Assembly (NCBI GenBank): GCA_965232405.1
Contig: OZ246966.1
Coordinates: 2,604,001-2,668,000, forward strand
Source: RCIO01 sp965232405
GTDB lineage: Bacteria > Pseudomonadota > Alphaproteobacteria > Rhizobiales > Rhizobiaceae
Direction: 5' to 3'
Length of the DNA stretch: 64,000 nt
Shown here: piece by piece, positions 20,308 through 29,479 of the stretch
Layout of the letters: each line of letters starts with the position of its first letter
Numbering within the stretch: the stretch's first letter is position 1
Notes under the pieces: generated by a model
What the model was told of the DNA's origin: nothing
Seen by the model: only the letters and a program-made list of their open reading frames with translations
The model's database searches: none
Translations under genes and position numbers: made by a program

Positions 20308-22164
20308 TCAGCCGTCCATCGCTTCCAGTTCGGTTATCAGGCCATCGACGACCGAAAGGCCTTTCTGCCAGAAGGCGGGGTCCGAAGCGTCAAGTCCGAA
20401 CGGTTTCAGAAGTTCGGAGTGGTGCTTGGTGCCGCCGGCCTTCAGCATCTCGAAATATTTGTCCTGAAAACCCTGTTCTGCGTTTTGGTAGACCGCATAG
20501 AGCGAGTTCACCAGGCAATCGCCGAAGGCATAGGCATAGACGTAGAACGGCGAATGGATGAAATGCGGGATGTAGGCCCAGAAGGTTTCGTATCCCTCGC
20601 GCAGCGCAATCGCCGGTCCAAGGCTTTCAGCCTGCACCTCCAGCCAGAATTCGCCTAGCTGGTCAGATGTGAGTTCACCGTTGCGGCGCTCGGTGTGCAC
20701 CTTGCGCTCGAACTCATAGAAGGCGATCTGGCGCACGACCGTGTTGATCATGTCTTCGACCTTCTGGGCGAGCATCGCCTTGCGTTCACGCTTTTCGGTG
20801 GTCTGGTCGAGCAGTGAACGGAAGGTCAGCATCTCGCCGAACACGGATGCGGTTTCGGCCAAGGTCAGCGGCGTTGCCGACATCAGCGCGCCCTGTTCGC
20901 CGGCAAGCACCTGATGCACGCCGTGGCCGAGTTCGTGCGCCAACGTCATCACATCGCGCGGCTTTCCCATATAGTTGAGCAGCACATAGGGGTGCGCCGA
21001 CGGCACGGTCGGGTGTGCGAACGCACCGGGCGACTTGCCCGGCCGTGCCGGCGCGTCGATCCAGCGCTTGTCGAAGAACTTGCGGGCAATGTCGGCCATT
21101 TCAGGCGCGAAGCCGTGATAGGCCGACAGCACGGTCTTTTTCGCCTCCTCCCAGCCGATCACCGCCTGCGTCGTTTCCGGCAGGGGAGCGTTTCGGTCCC
21201 AGTGGTTCATCTGGTCCATGCCGAGCCATTTGGCCTTCATGGCGTAGTAACGGTGGGACAGACGCGGATAGGCATCTCGCACCGCGCTCGCCAGCGCGTC
21301 GACGACTTCCGGTTCCACCCGGTTCGCCAGATGGCGGGACGCGGCAATGTCGTCAAAGCCGCGCCAGCGGTCGGAAATCTCCTTGTCCTTGGCCAGCGTG
21401 TTGGTGATCAGCGTGAACAGGCGAATATTGTCGCGGAAGGTGCCGGCCAGCGCCTCGGCGGCCTTCTTTCTTTCGGTCGGATCAGCGCTCTGGAGCAGGT
21501 TCAGCGTCGGTTCGAGCGGTTTTTTCTCACCATCGACTTCGAAGCGCAGCCCGGTCATCGTTTCGTCGAACAGACGGTTCCATGCGCCGCGCCCGGTCAC
21601 CGACTTTTCGTGGAACAGCTGCTCTATGCGATCCTCGAGCTGGTAGGGCTTGTCTTTTCGAAGATCGACAACCCAGGGCCGGTAATGCGCAAGACCGGCA
21701 TCGGCGGCGAACGCCTTTTCGAGATCGGCTTCCTCGATCTTGTTCATTTCCAGCGTGAAGAACAGCAGATGCGCGCTGGCGTCGGTCATCTTCTCCTGCA
21801 CGTCGCCATAAAGTTTGGCGCGTTTCGGATCGGACGTGTCGCCGGCATAGACAAGGCCGGCAAAGGAGGCGATGCGTCCGATCAGCTCCTCAAGCTCTTC
21901 GAATTCACCGAGCGCCTTGCCAAGGTCGCCGCTCTCGGGCGCGTTGGCAGCCTCCAGCAGCTTGCCCTTCCAGCTGGCCTCGAACGCAACCGCGGCTTCG
22001 GCCGCGCGGGCCATGTCGCGCTTCAGTTCGGGCGCATCGACGCTGGGATAAAGGTCGGCCAGGTTCCATTCGGGCAGGTTTCCCAGCCCGTCCGTTGATG
22101 CGGATTTTTCGACCGCCGCGTTGCGCATCGGCAGGGTCGGGATGGAATTGTTAAGGAAGTTCAT
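20308..22164 (-). CDS. pepF: Oligoendopeptidase F (M3 family)
   Basis: This 618-residue cytosolic zinc endopeptidase cuts short peptides. The M3 active site HELGH is at about 410-414 in MTLAHELGHGVHQVLAGEQG, with the downstream Glu ligand in SVFGEMLTF. The length and the helical N-terminal domain match PepF/M3B. GGGGAG lies before the ATG at 22164. The gene is divergent from the sigma-54 regulator and 3 bases upstream of the DUF3445 gene, suggesting a two-gene operon. Confidence 0.95.
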   Translation of the reverse strand: MNFLNNSIPTLPMRNAAVEKSASTDGLGNLPEWNLADLYPSVDAPELKRDMARAAEAAVAFEASWKGKLLEAANAPESGDLGKALGEFEELEELIGRIASFAGLVYAGDTSDPKRAKLYGDVQEKMTDASAHLLFFTLEMNKIEEADLEKAFAADAGLAHYRPWVVDLRKDKPYQLEDRIEQLFHEKSVTGRGAWNRLFDETMTGLRFEVDGEKKPLEPTLNLLQSADPTERKKAAEALAGTFRDNIRLFTLITNTLAKDKEISDRWRGFDDIAASRHLANRVEPEVVDALASAVRDAYPRLSHRYYAMKAKWLGMDQMNHWDRNAPLPETTQAVIGWEEAKKTVLSAYHGFAPEMADIARKFFDKRWIDAPARPGKSPGAFAHPTVPSAHPYVLLNYMGKPRDVMTLAHELGHGVHQVLAGEQGALMSATPLTLAETASVFGEMLTFRSLLDQTTEKRERKAMLAQKVEDMINTVVRQIAFYEFERKVHTERRNGELTSDQLGEFWLEVQAESLGPAIALREGYETFWAYIPHFIHSPFYVYAYAFGDCLVNSLYAVYQNAEQGFQDKYFEMLKAGGTKHHSELLKPFGLDASDPAFWQKGLSVVDGLITELEAMDG

Positions 22165-22313
22165 GCATCTCCCCGGATTGTCCGGAACGTGTGGGAAAGA
22201 GCGGACGGCGAAAGGTTTCGTTCACCGCGCTTCTTGAGCCCTTGTTTATAGGGTTGTGCCACGATGAGCCAATTCGCGCTTCGTTCAAATCAACGCTACT
22301 GGCCAAACATACC

Positions 22314-23840
22314 ATGACTGCCTCAATCCTCGTTGTCGATGACGATCCGGTCCAGCGCCGCCTGCTGGAGACAGCTCTTGCCAAGGGCGGACATGGTGTT
22401 GTTACCGCGGATAGCGGTGAGGCTGGGCTTGCGGCGTTCGAAGGCGCTCGAGGCGGCGACATCGAAGCCGTGGTTCTTGATCTGAAGATGCCCGGAATGG
22501 GCGGATTGGCCATGCTTGAGACAATGCGCGAGCGCGGGATGGACCATCCGGTCATCGTGCAGACAGCGCAGGGCGGCATCGACACGGTGGTTTCGGCCAT
22601 GCGCGCGGGCGCATTCGATTTCGTGGTCAAGCCGGTCTCACCGGACAAGCTGGTGGCGGCCATTTCGGGTGCGCTCAAGGTGGAAGAGCGCGGCTCGGCA
22701 GCCAAGCAGAAACAGGCGAAGACGCCGTCGTCCCGAACGATGACGTTTGACGATCTGATCGCGGCCAGCCCGGTCATGGAGCGCGTTCTGCGGCTTGGCC
22801 GCAAGGCTGCAGCATCGAACATACCCATCCTGATTGAAGGCGAATCGGGCGTCGGCAAGGAAATGGTGGCGCGGGCGATCCAGGGCGGCGGCGACCGGCG
22901 CGGCAGGCCGTTCGTGCCGGTCAATTGCGGCGCTATCCCCGATAATCTGGTCGAGAGCATCCTGTTCGGGCACGAGAAGGGCGCCTTTACCGGCGCGACC
23001 GAAAAGCATGTCGGCAAGTTTGTCGAGGCAAACAGTGGCACGCTCTTCCTCGACGAAATCGGCGACCTGCCGCTCGACGTGCAGGTGAAACTGCTGCGCG
23101 CCGTTCAGGAAGGCGAGGTCGACGCTGTTGGTGCCAAGGCGCCGATCAAGGTGGATATTCGACTGATCTCGGCCACGCACCGCGATCTCATCCAGCGGGT
23201 CAAGGACGGGCTGTTCCGCGAGGATCTGTATTACCGCCTCAACGTGTTTCCGATCCATGTGCCGGCGCTGCGTGAGCGTCCGGAAGATATTCCGCTTTTG
23301 GTGCAGCACTTCATCCACCGGCTCGGCAAGAGCGAAACGGGCGGGCGGGTGAAAGGGATCGCTTCGAATGCGCTGGCGATGCTCGAGGGCTATGACTGGC
23401 CGGGCAATATCCGCCAGCTTGAAAACGCCGTCTTCCGCGCCGTCGTGCTGTGCGACGGCGAAATTCTCACGGCTGACGATTTCCCGCAGATCAGGGCGCA
23501 GACCGACGGCATCGACCTGTCGGAAAGCGGACAGCGTCCGGCCAGGATCGGGAGACCGGTTGCCGTTGCCGCGGAAGGCGGTGGGTCGTCCGGCGAAGTG
23601 GCGCAGGCGGGTCCAAACCATGTTGATCCCGGAACAGTCCGGGCGCTCGACGAAAAGGGCAATGTGCGCGCACTGGCGGACGTCGAGTCCGAGATGATCA
23701 GGCTCGCAATCGATCATTATGGCGGGCAGATGAGCGAAGTGGCACGGCGGCTCGGCATCGGGCGCTCAACGCTGTATCGCAAGCTGAAGGAACTCGGGAT
23801 CGATCCCGAGACGGGGCGCGGGGAACGGCTGGCCTCTTAA
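22314..23840 (+). CDS. Sigma-54-dependent response regulator (NtrC class)
   Basis: This 508-residue activator has an N-terminal receiver domain (1-120) with the phospho-acceptor D56 in VVLDLKMPGMGG. A central AAA+ domain follows, with Walker A GESGVGKE near 176 and the sigma-54 contact loop GAFTGA at 223-228. A Fis-type helix-turn-helix ends the protein (MSEVARRLGIGRSTLYRKLKEL). The start at 22314 gives a normal receiver domain; the frame stays open upstream to 22191 without a sensible protein. No histidine kinase gene is adjacent. The target genes are unknown, though the DUF882 gene downstream is a natural candidate. Confidence 0.92.
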   Translation: MTASILVVDDDPVQRRLLETALAKGGHGVVTADSGEAGLAAFEGARGGDIEAVVLDLKMPGMGGLAMLETMRERGMDHPVIVQTAQGGIDTVVSAMRAGAFDFVVKPVSPDKLVAAISGALKVEERGSAAKQKQAKTPSSRTMTFDDLIAASPVMERVLRLGRKAAASNIPILIEGESGVGKEMVARAIQGGGDRRGRPFVPVNCGAIPDNLVESILFGHEKGAFTGATEKHVGKFVEANSGTLFLDEIGDLPLDVQVKLLRAVQEGEVDAVGAKAPIKVDIRLISATHRDLIQRVKDGLFREDLYYRLNVFPIHVPALRERPEDIPLLVQHFIHRLGKSETGGRVKGIASNALAMLEGYDWPGNIRQLENAVFRAVVLCDGEILTADDFPQIRAQTDGIDLSESGQRPARIGRPVAVAAEGGGSSGEVAQAGPNHVDPGTVRALDEKGNVRALADVESEMIRLAIDHYGGQMSEVARRLGIGRSTLYRKLKELGIDPETGRGERLAS

Positions 23841-23960
23841 CCTTCCCACAGAAATTGCGGCGCGTTGCGGGCTGTCGCGTCAATTTTGTGCTAAACCCTT
23901 AATTTACCACGATGGTCGCTGACGGCTGCTGCCACGAAAGCGCCACGGTGTTACCGCATT

Positions 23961-23988
23961 CCAGCTTCAATAAGCTGGGATTAACCAT
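23961..23988 (+). promoter_or_regulatory. Hairpin and TTAACCAT motif upstream of the DUF882 gene
   Basis: CCAGCTT (23961-23967) pairs with AAGCTGG (23972-23978) around a CAAT loop. TTAACCAT (23981-23988), a CtrA half-site sequence, follows at once, 75 bases before the TTG start at 24063. The hairpin has no T-run, so it is not a clear terminator of the regulator gene. Its role is not known. Confidence 0.3.
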
Positions 23989-24062
23989 TACTATGGATAT
24001 TCGGGTCCGCCCTGCGATCCCGGTATCGATGGGGACAATTTTCGGCCGGCAAGGCGACGGGT

Positions 24063-25859
24063 TTGATCGAGAGCACGCGTATCTTTGGGGGAAGGCGAAC
24101 CTTTGCGTTTGCCTGGCAAAAGGCCTTCGCAGGTTTGGTCCTGTCGATAGCGCTCCTGTTCGTCGCATCCGGAGCCGCCAGCGCAGAAACGCGCACACTC
24201 AAGCTCTATTTCCTTCACACCAAGGAACGCGCCGAAATCACCTACAAGCGCAACGGGCGCTACATCGGTTCCGGTCTCGACAAGGTCAACCGCTTCCTGC
24301 GCGACTGGCGGCGCAACGAACCTACCAAGATGGATCCCCAACTGCTCGATTTGCTGTGGGAGGTCTATCACGCCGTCGGTGGCAGGGATTACATCAACGT
24401 CATCTCCGCATACCGCTCGCCAGCGACCAATTCGATGCTTCGCAGCCGCAGCAATGGTGTTGCAAAGAACAGCCAGCATACGCTCGGCAAGGCGATCGAC
24501 TTCTTTATTCCAGGCGTGAGCCTTTCGACCCTGCGCAAGACAGCGCTGAAGATGCAGCGCGGCGGCGTGGGATTCTATCCGCGGTCGGGCTCGCCATTCG
24601 TTCACCTCGATGTCGGCAATGTGCGGCACTGGCCGCGCATGAACCGCAACGAGCTTCTCGCTCTGTTCCCGAACGGCCGGACGGCACACATCCCGTCTGA
24701 CGGAAAGCCGCTTGCCGGCTACAAGCAGGCGCTTGCCGCAATCAAGTCGGGCAAGCAGCGCAGCGCGACGGTGCAGGTTGCCAGCGCGAGCGATGCTGCG
24801 CCGCGGCGGGGTCTGTTGTCGGCGTTGTTTGGTGGCGCGGACGAGGAAGAGGATAATGCGGAGAGCGTCGAGCGTCCCGCAGCGCAGGTTGCCGCCGCTC
24901 CCGCACCAGCTCCGGTTGCGCCCGAACCAGAGCCAACGCCTGAAACAATTCTTGCGTCGCTGGCGCCGAATTCGATTCCATTCCCGCAAAGCGCGCCGCG
25001 TGTGACCGGGGATGCCAGCCAGGCACTTGCGCTTGCGCAGGCTGAGACGCCGAACGATACCGCACAGGATGCGCTGGAGGCCGCTGCCGCCGTGCTCGCC
25101 GAGGCCGGCGCGGAGCAGCCTGTCGAGGTGGCCCTCAACATACCTTTGCCGACCCAGCGACCCGAATACACGCCGGTCGTGGACAATGCCGAAATTCAGG
25201 TTGCCGATGCTGCGCCAACTGGCTTGTCGCTGCCGGGCACAGTCGACGAACCGCTTGACCCGGCTGCACCTGATGCCGCAGGCGGCCCGTCCGCTACCGT
25301 CGCCGCTTACATCTCGCTTCCCAGCCAACGCCCCGGCGAGGAGGATGCGCAGGAATACGTTTTGGCGTCGTTGCCCGAATCCACAGGGCCTTCCTACAGC
25401 GCGCCGCCGATTTCGGACGAGGGCGGCGAGGTGATTGTCAGCCGTCCCGAACGGCGTGAAAGCACCGATGGCCGGCTCGCTCGGCTTGGCGCTGCCCCCG
25501 CTGCCTCGCAGCGTTTGGCGCTGATATCTAACGACGGTCAGGAAGCCGAAGCCGCGATTGCAACTGGTGTGAAGACGACTGCCAAGGCAGCGAAACCGCA
25601 GCCGGGCGATTCTCGGCCTGATCCACGCGCCGTGCTGGTGCCTATTCCGCGCCAGATCGCGCGCTGGGCTCTCAATCCTGCGCCCGCCAACATGAACAAG
25701 GAGCGCACGCGCGCGCCGTCCTTCGAAATCGCCCATGTGCGCTCGGCGCCGCAGATGGTCTACACGGCAGGCTTTGAAAGCGGACGGCTTCCGCCGCAGG
25801 CCGACCGGTTTACCGGCAAGGCCGTGACGTTCATGTCCGTCGCTCGTTTCAGCAACTGA
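24063..25859 (+). CDS. Exported DUF882 / M15-like peptidase with long proline-rich tail
   Basis: The 598-residue protein has a signal segment (about residues 18-42, ending SGAASAE). A YcbK/DUF882 domain (45-200) follows that resembles zinc D,D-/L,D-carboxypeptidases; probable metal ligands are in NSQHTLGKAIDF and PFVHLDVG. The remaining 400 residues are Ala/Pro-rich and of low complexity, with repeated LPTQRP/LPSQRP motifs. The start is TTG at 24063; no in-frame ATG precedes the signal peptide. It may trim or bind peptidoglycan in the periplasm; the enzymatic activity is inferred from the family only. Confidence 0.82.
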   Translation: MIESTRIFGGRRTFAFAWQKAFAGLVLSIALLFVASGAASAETRTLKLYFLHTKERAEITYKRNGRYIGSGLDKVNRFLRDWRRNEPTKMDPQLLDLLWEVYHAVGGRDYINVISAYRSPATNSMLRSRSNGVAKNSQHTLGKAIDFFIPGVSLSTLRKTALKMQRGGVGFYPRSGSPFVHLDVGNVRHWPRMNRNELLALFPNGRTAHIPSDGKPLAGYKQALAAIKSGKQRSATVQVASASDAAPRRGLLSALFGGADEEEDNAESVERPAAQVAAAPAPAPVAPEPEPTPETILASLAPNSIPFPQSAPRVTGDASQALALAQAETPNDTAQDALEAAAAVLAEAGAEQPVEVALNIPLPTQRPEYTPVVDNAEIQVADAAPTGLSLPGTVDEPLDPAAPDAAGGPSATVAAYISLPSQRPGEEDAQEYVLASLPESTGPSYSAPPISDEGGEVIVSRPERRESTDGRLARLGAAPAASQRLALISNDGQEAEAAIATGVKTTAKAAKPQPGDSRPDPRAVLVPIPRQIARWALNPAPANMNKERTRAPSFEIAHVRSAPQMVYTAGFESGRLPPQADRFTGKAVTFMSVARFSN

Positions 25860-25877
25860 TCTGAGGCTATCGCCGGC

Positions 25878-26531
25878 TCAGGCGGCTGCTTTCGGCGCTC
25901 GCAGGGCCGCAGCCTTCTTCGCAAGTTCCTCGATCCCGGTCCAGTCGCCCTTGGCCAGAAGGTCATCCGGTGCGACCCAGGATCCGCCCACGCATACGAC
26001 ATTCGACAGGGAAAGGTAGCTCTCGGCATTAGCTGGCGAGACACCGCCAGTCGGGCAGAAGCGAATGCTTGAGAGCGGCGAGCCAAGCGACTTGAGAAAG
26101 GGTGCTCCTCCGGCCTGTTCGGCGGGGAAAAACTTCAGGAACCGATAGCCTTCCTCCCGCAGCGCCATCATCTCACTGGGCGTGATGGCGCCGGGCAGAA
26201 ACGGCGTATGCGTTGCGCGCGCTGCATCCAGCAATTCCAGTGTGGTGCCGGGGCTCACGATGAAGCGCGCGCCCGCCTTCTCAGCCTGATCGAAATCGCG
26301 GGTCGAAAGGATCGTGCCAGCGCCGACGATCGCCTCAGGCACTTCCGCCGCCACCAGCCGGATGGCGTCGATGGCGTCGGCTGTGCGCAAGGTGATTTCG
26401 ATGGCCTTGAGACCGCCGGCGGCGAGCGCGCGTGCAAGCGGCACAGCGTCGGCCAACCGGTCGATCTTGAGAACCGGGACAACCGGCTGGCCGTCGAGCA
26501 GTTCCACCAGGGCTTCGGACCGGTCCTTCAT
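25878..26531 (-). CDS. eda: 2-dehydro-3-deoxy-6-phosphogluconate / 4-hydroxy-2-oxoglutarate aldolase
   Basis: This class I aldolase of the Entner-Doudoroff pathway splits KDPG to pyruvate and glyceraldehyde-3-phosphate. It has 217 residues, the family size. Typical blocks are VVPVLKI, GLKAIEITLRT, VGAGTI, RFIVSPGT, the Schiff-base Lys in YRFLKFFPAEQAGG, and FCPTGGVSPAN. The edd gene is not in this window. The gene is convergent with the DUF882 gene. Confidence 0.95.
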   Translation of the reverse strand: MKDRSEALVELLDGQPVVPVLKIDRLADAVPLARALAAGGLKAIEITLRTADAIDAIRLVAAEVPEAIVGAGTILSTRDFDQAEKAGARFIVSPGTTLELLDAARATHTPFLPGAITPSEMMALREEGYRFLKFFPAEQAGGAPFLKSLGSPLSSIRFCPTGGVSPANAESYLSLSNVVCVGGSWVAPDDLLAKGDWTGIEELAKKAAALRAPKAAA

Positions 26532-26606
26532 CGCTCAGCTATCCTTCGTCGTTCATCTAATCGATTTACGGGCAGCCTCTAGCATATTTGCATCTGCAGG
26601 GCAGCA

Positions 26607-27503
26607 TCAATTGCTGCGCTGCATATGAAGCCTCCGGAGCAGCGCCTTGAGGCGGTTCCACCAGGAACTCAGGCGCGCGGCCACCGACAGCGACTTGCGC
26701 AATGCCTGCATCGTATCCGGTCCTGCAATACCGTCGACCGTGAGCCCGTGATCGCGCTGGAACCGCCGTAACGCGGCGTCGGTCAGCGGACCGAAGGCGC
26801 CGTCAGTCTGAAGCGGATAGCCGGCTGCCGTCAGCGCGACTTGCAGATCGGCAACCCATTTGCCGCGCGACCCGCGCCCGAGCAGAGCCGTCGTTGCTTC
26901 GCTTGAAATCGGCGCGTTCCTTCCAGCGTGGCGGCGATAGGCTGCTGCAAGGCGCGTGTGATAGCGGTTCTTGCGGTAGTTCGGACCGTTGTAGCCACTC
27001 GCGAAGCGCGCCCAGTCGTGCCCGCCCAGCGCGTCCCGCAAGCCGGCTTTCACGATGTAGCGGGCCATCAGCCTCGCCTGTCCGGCCGCTCCGCCGCGTG
27101 CTTCTCCGACCAGCGCATCGACGCTGGAGAAACCAAGCCACGCCCAATGCGCGCCCATGACCTGACCCAGGCCCCAGGAAACGGATTCACAAGCCGCCTT
27201 GCGGTCAATCGCCATTGCGCGGTCCAGCATTCGCCAACGCGCTGCCTGGCTTGCGGGGTTGGCGATAATCCCGGCCACCGGCGATGAAAGGCCCGCTGCT
27301 CGCGCCTGTTCGCGTGCGGCTCCGTTCAGCCGGCGGTCGAAATAGTGACCTTCGAAGCGGATCAATGGTTCGTGTCGGCCGTTGACCGTGGCGTAGACGC
27401 GGCCGCCGGACTCGACCTCGGCGACAGCCAGAAGCGCTGCCGGTTCGATTCCGTTTTCGGTCGCTACGGCGGCGATTTCGGCGATTGTCCCGGCTTCAAA
27501 CAT
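26607..27503 (-). CDS. Endolysin-like N-acetylmuramidase (DUF3380) with peptidoglycan-binding domain
   Basis: The product is 298 residues from the ATG at 27503 (GGGAG seven bases upstream); an extension to 27659 is unsupported. The muramidase domain (about 1-180) has the probable catalytic Glu in LLAVAEVESGG and family blocks SWGLGQVMGAHW and FASGYNGPNYRKN. A PG_binding_1 repeat follows (about 205-265). No signal peptide is visible. Proteins of this type are common as phage endolysins, but no phage genes surround this one. It lies divergent from trhO. Confidence 0.8.
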   Translation of the reverse strand: MFEAGTIAEIAAVATENGIEPAALLAVAEVESGGRVYATVNGRHEPLIRFEGHYFDRRLNGAAREQARAAGLSSPVAGIIANPASQAARWRMLDRAMAIDRKAACESVSWGLGQVMGAHWAWLGFSSVDALVGEARGGAAGQARLMARYIVKAGLRDALGGHDWARFASGYNGPNYRKNRYHTRLAAAYRRHAGRNAPISSEATTALLGRGSRGKWVADLQVALTAAGYPLQTDGAFGPLTDAALRRFQRDHGLTVDGIAGPDTMQALRKSLSVAARLSSWWNRLKALLRRLHMQRSN

Positions 27504-27676
27504 GACGGCACTCCCGTATTGGTGGCCGTCGATTGTGCGGTGAACTCGCCTTGCGTGGATGAACTGACGCGTAGCGCTGAGGGGCCGATGTCTGTAGCCG
27601 CCTGCCAACGCTTTGGCATGGCTCGTTTTTTCGAGCCTTGCTTGAAGCTGGCTGCCCAAGGAGCTAGTGGAGCGCG

Positions 27677-28606
27677 ATGAATCTATCCCCGCCCAGAGAC
27701 GCCATTTCCGTTGCCGCCTTCTACCGCTTTGCGCGGGTGGAGGACCCGGCCGCGCTGCGCCAACGGCTGGAGCGCCAGGCGGAAGCCCAACATCTGCGCG
27801 GCACGATCCTCGTTGCGCCTGAAGGGGTGAACGGCACTATTGCCGGTACGCAGGAGGGGCTGGAACGCCTCTTCGCTTACCTGCGCACTGAGCCGGGCAT
27901 GGCCAATGTCGACATCAAGTTCAGCGCCGCCGACGCGATGCCCTTTCACCGCATGAAGGTGCGGCTGAAGAAGGAGATCGTGACGATGGGCGTCACCGAT
28001 CTCGATGCTGCCAACGAGGCCGGCGTCCATGTCGAACCAGACCAATGGAATGCGCTGGTCGGCAATCCCGATACCGTCGTCATCGACACGCGCAACGCCT
28101 ATGAGACGGCGATCGGCACATTCCCCGGCGCGATCGATCCGGAAACGGAGAGCTTTCGCGATTTCCCCAAATGGGCCGACGACAATCTCGACCGGCTCAA
28201 GGGCAGGCAGGTCGCCATGTTCTGCACTGGCGGCATACGCTGCGAGAAGGCAAGCGCCTATCTCAAGCGCCTCGGCGTCGAGGAGGTGTTCCACCTCAAG
28301 GGCGGCATTCTGAATTATCTCGAGCACGTGCCGGAGAAAGACAGTCTCTGGGATGGCGAATGTTTCGTTTTCGACGAGCGCGTCGGATTGCGTCATGGGC
28401 TGGAACAGGGCGAGGCGACGCTTTGCCGGGCATGCAGGCACCCGCTGACGGCCTCGGACCGGGCTTCGGCGCTTTTTCAGGAAGGCGTATCGTGCCCGCA
28501 CTGCCACGACAGCCGAAGTGAAGAAGACAGGGCGCGCTACGCAGAGCGACAGCGGCAGGTCGAACTCGCAAAACGGCGCAAGGCGGGGCCGCATATCGGG
28601 CACTAG
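27677..28606 (+). CDS. trhO: tRNA uridine(34) hydroxylase, rhodanese type
   Basis: TrhO (YceA) makes 5-hydroxyuridine at the tRNA wobble position in an oxygen-dependent reaction. The 309-residue protein has an N-terminal ferredoxin-like domain and a central rhodanese domain with the active-site Cys in AMFCTGGIRCEKASAYL. The upstream block VIDTRNAYETAIGTF is also typical. A C-terminal Cys-rich segment (LCRACRHPLT, CPHCHD) looks like a zinc ribbon. The gene is divergent from the muramidase gene. Confidence 0.93.
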   Translation: MNLSPPRDAISVAAFYRFARVEDPAALRQRLERQAEAQHLRGTILVAPEGVNGTIAGTQEGLERLFAYLRTEPGMANVDIKFSAADAMPFHRMKVRLKKEIVTMGVTDLDAANEAGVHVEPDQWNALVGNPDTVVIDTRNAYETAIGTFPGAIDPETESFRDFPKWADDNLDRLKGRQVAMFCTGGIRCEKASAYLKRLGVEEVFHLKGGILNYLEHVPEKDSLWDGECFVFDERVGLRHGLEQGEATLCRACRHPLTASDRASALFQEGVSCPHCHDSRSEEDRARYAERQRQVELAKRRKAGPHIGH

Positions 28607-28717
28607 GCGTCGCGCAATTCACCGCCCGTCATTGTATTTTCACCATGTGTTGCCTACCTCAACGCCAAATCGCCGGCCGATAACCGCGTTTGCTGCCGCA
28701 ACCTGGAGGGAAAATCC

Positions 28718-29413
28718 GTGTTTGATCCGAAGAAGCTTCTCGACGACTTGCTGGGCTCGACGATCCCCGGAACCGATTCCACAGTGCGCGAGAAGGCCGG
28801 ACAGGTAAGCCAGCTTGCCAAGGACAATCCAATCGCAACGGGCGCGCTTGCAGCGGTTCTGCTGGGCACGGGCGCCGGGAGGGCGCTTGCGGGCACCGCG
28901 CTGAAGCTTGGCGGTCTCGCTGCTGTGACCGGGCTGGCCTACAAGGCCTATCAGAATTATCAGTCGGGCAAGAAGCCGGGTGAAGGCGATGACGGTGTCG
29001 AGATCCTGCCGCCGCCGTCCGATACCGCATTCGATCCCGGTCTAGCGCCCCAGGGCGAGAGCGATTTTGCTTTGACCCTTGTGCGGGCGATGATCGCGGC
29101 TGCGAAGGCTGACGGGCGCATCGACGACGAGGAGCGCAAGCATATCGGCGACAGGCTCAAGCTTTCCGGCTTTGACGGCGAAGCGGAGGCATTTCTTCTG
29201 GCCGAAATGGAAAACCCCATCGGGATCGACGAACTTGTCGCCAGCGCGCAGAGCGATGCGCAGAAAGTGGAAATCTATGCCGCTTCACGACTTGCGATCG
29301 ATCCGGATACGCGCGCCGAACGCGGCTATCTCAACATGCTTGCGGGCCGGCTGAAGCTTCCCGACGCTCTGGTTGAGCATGTCGAGGCGACGGTTGCCAA
29401 CGTGAACGCCTAA
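28718..29413 (+). CDS. TerB-like / DUF533 inner-membrane-associated protein
   Basis: This 231-residue protein has an N-terminal glycine/alanine-rich hydrophobic segment (about 45-75). An all-helical TerB-like domain (about 110-230) follows, with LVRAMIAAAKADGRIDDEER and AIDPDTRAERGYLNMLA, matching DUF533. Despite the TerB name, there is no sign of a tellurite operon. The start is GTG at 28718 with GGAGGG seven bases upstream. Function unknown. Confidence 0.85.
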   Translation: MFDPKKLLDDLLGSTIPGTDSTVREKAGQVSQLAKDNPIATGALAAVLLGTGAGRALAGTALKLGGLAAVTGLAYKAYQNYQSGKKPGEGDDGVEILPPPSDTAFDPGLAPQGESDFALTLVRAMIAAAKADGRIDDEERKHIGDRLKLSGFDGEAEAFLLAEMENPIGIDELVASAQSDAQKVEIYAASRLAIDPDTRAERGYLNMLAGRLKLPDALVEHVEATVANVNA

Positions 29414-29452
29414 GACACCGCGACCGAATGCGCGCGGTGCGCGCAAGCGGTG

Positions 29453-29467
29453 TTAACAGGGCGTTAA
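29453..29467 (+). promoter_or_regulatory. TTAA-N7-TTAA box (CtrA consensus) upstream of candidate small RNA
   Basis: TTAA (29453-29456), seven bases and TTAA (29464-29467) form an exact match to the full CtrA recognition pattern known from Caulobacter and rhizobia. It sits 27 bases before the first stem of the candidate small RNA and 159 bases before the SDR gene. A pattern match alone does not prove binding, but it is rarer than the half-sites noted elsewhere. Confidence 0.4.
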
Positions 29468-29479
29468 CGATTTCGATTC

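Noticed and set aside
28718..29413. A tellurite resistance system suggested by the TerB-like protein
   Set aside because: No other ter genes are nearby and the DUF533 type is a lone conserved protein, so the resistance label is not supported.
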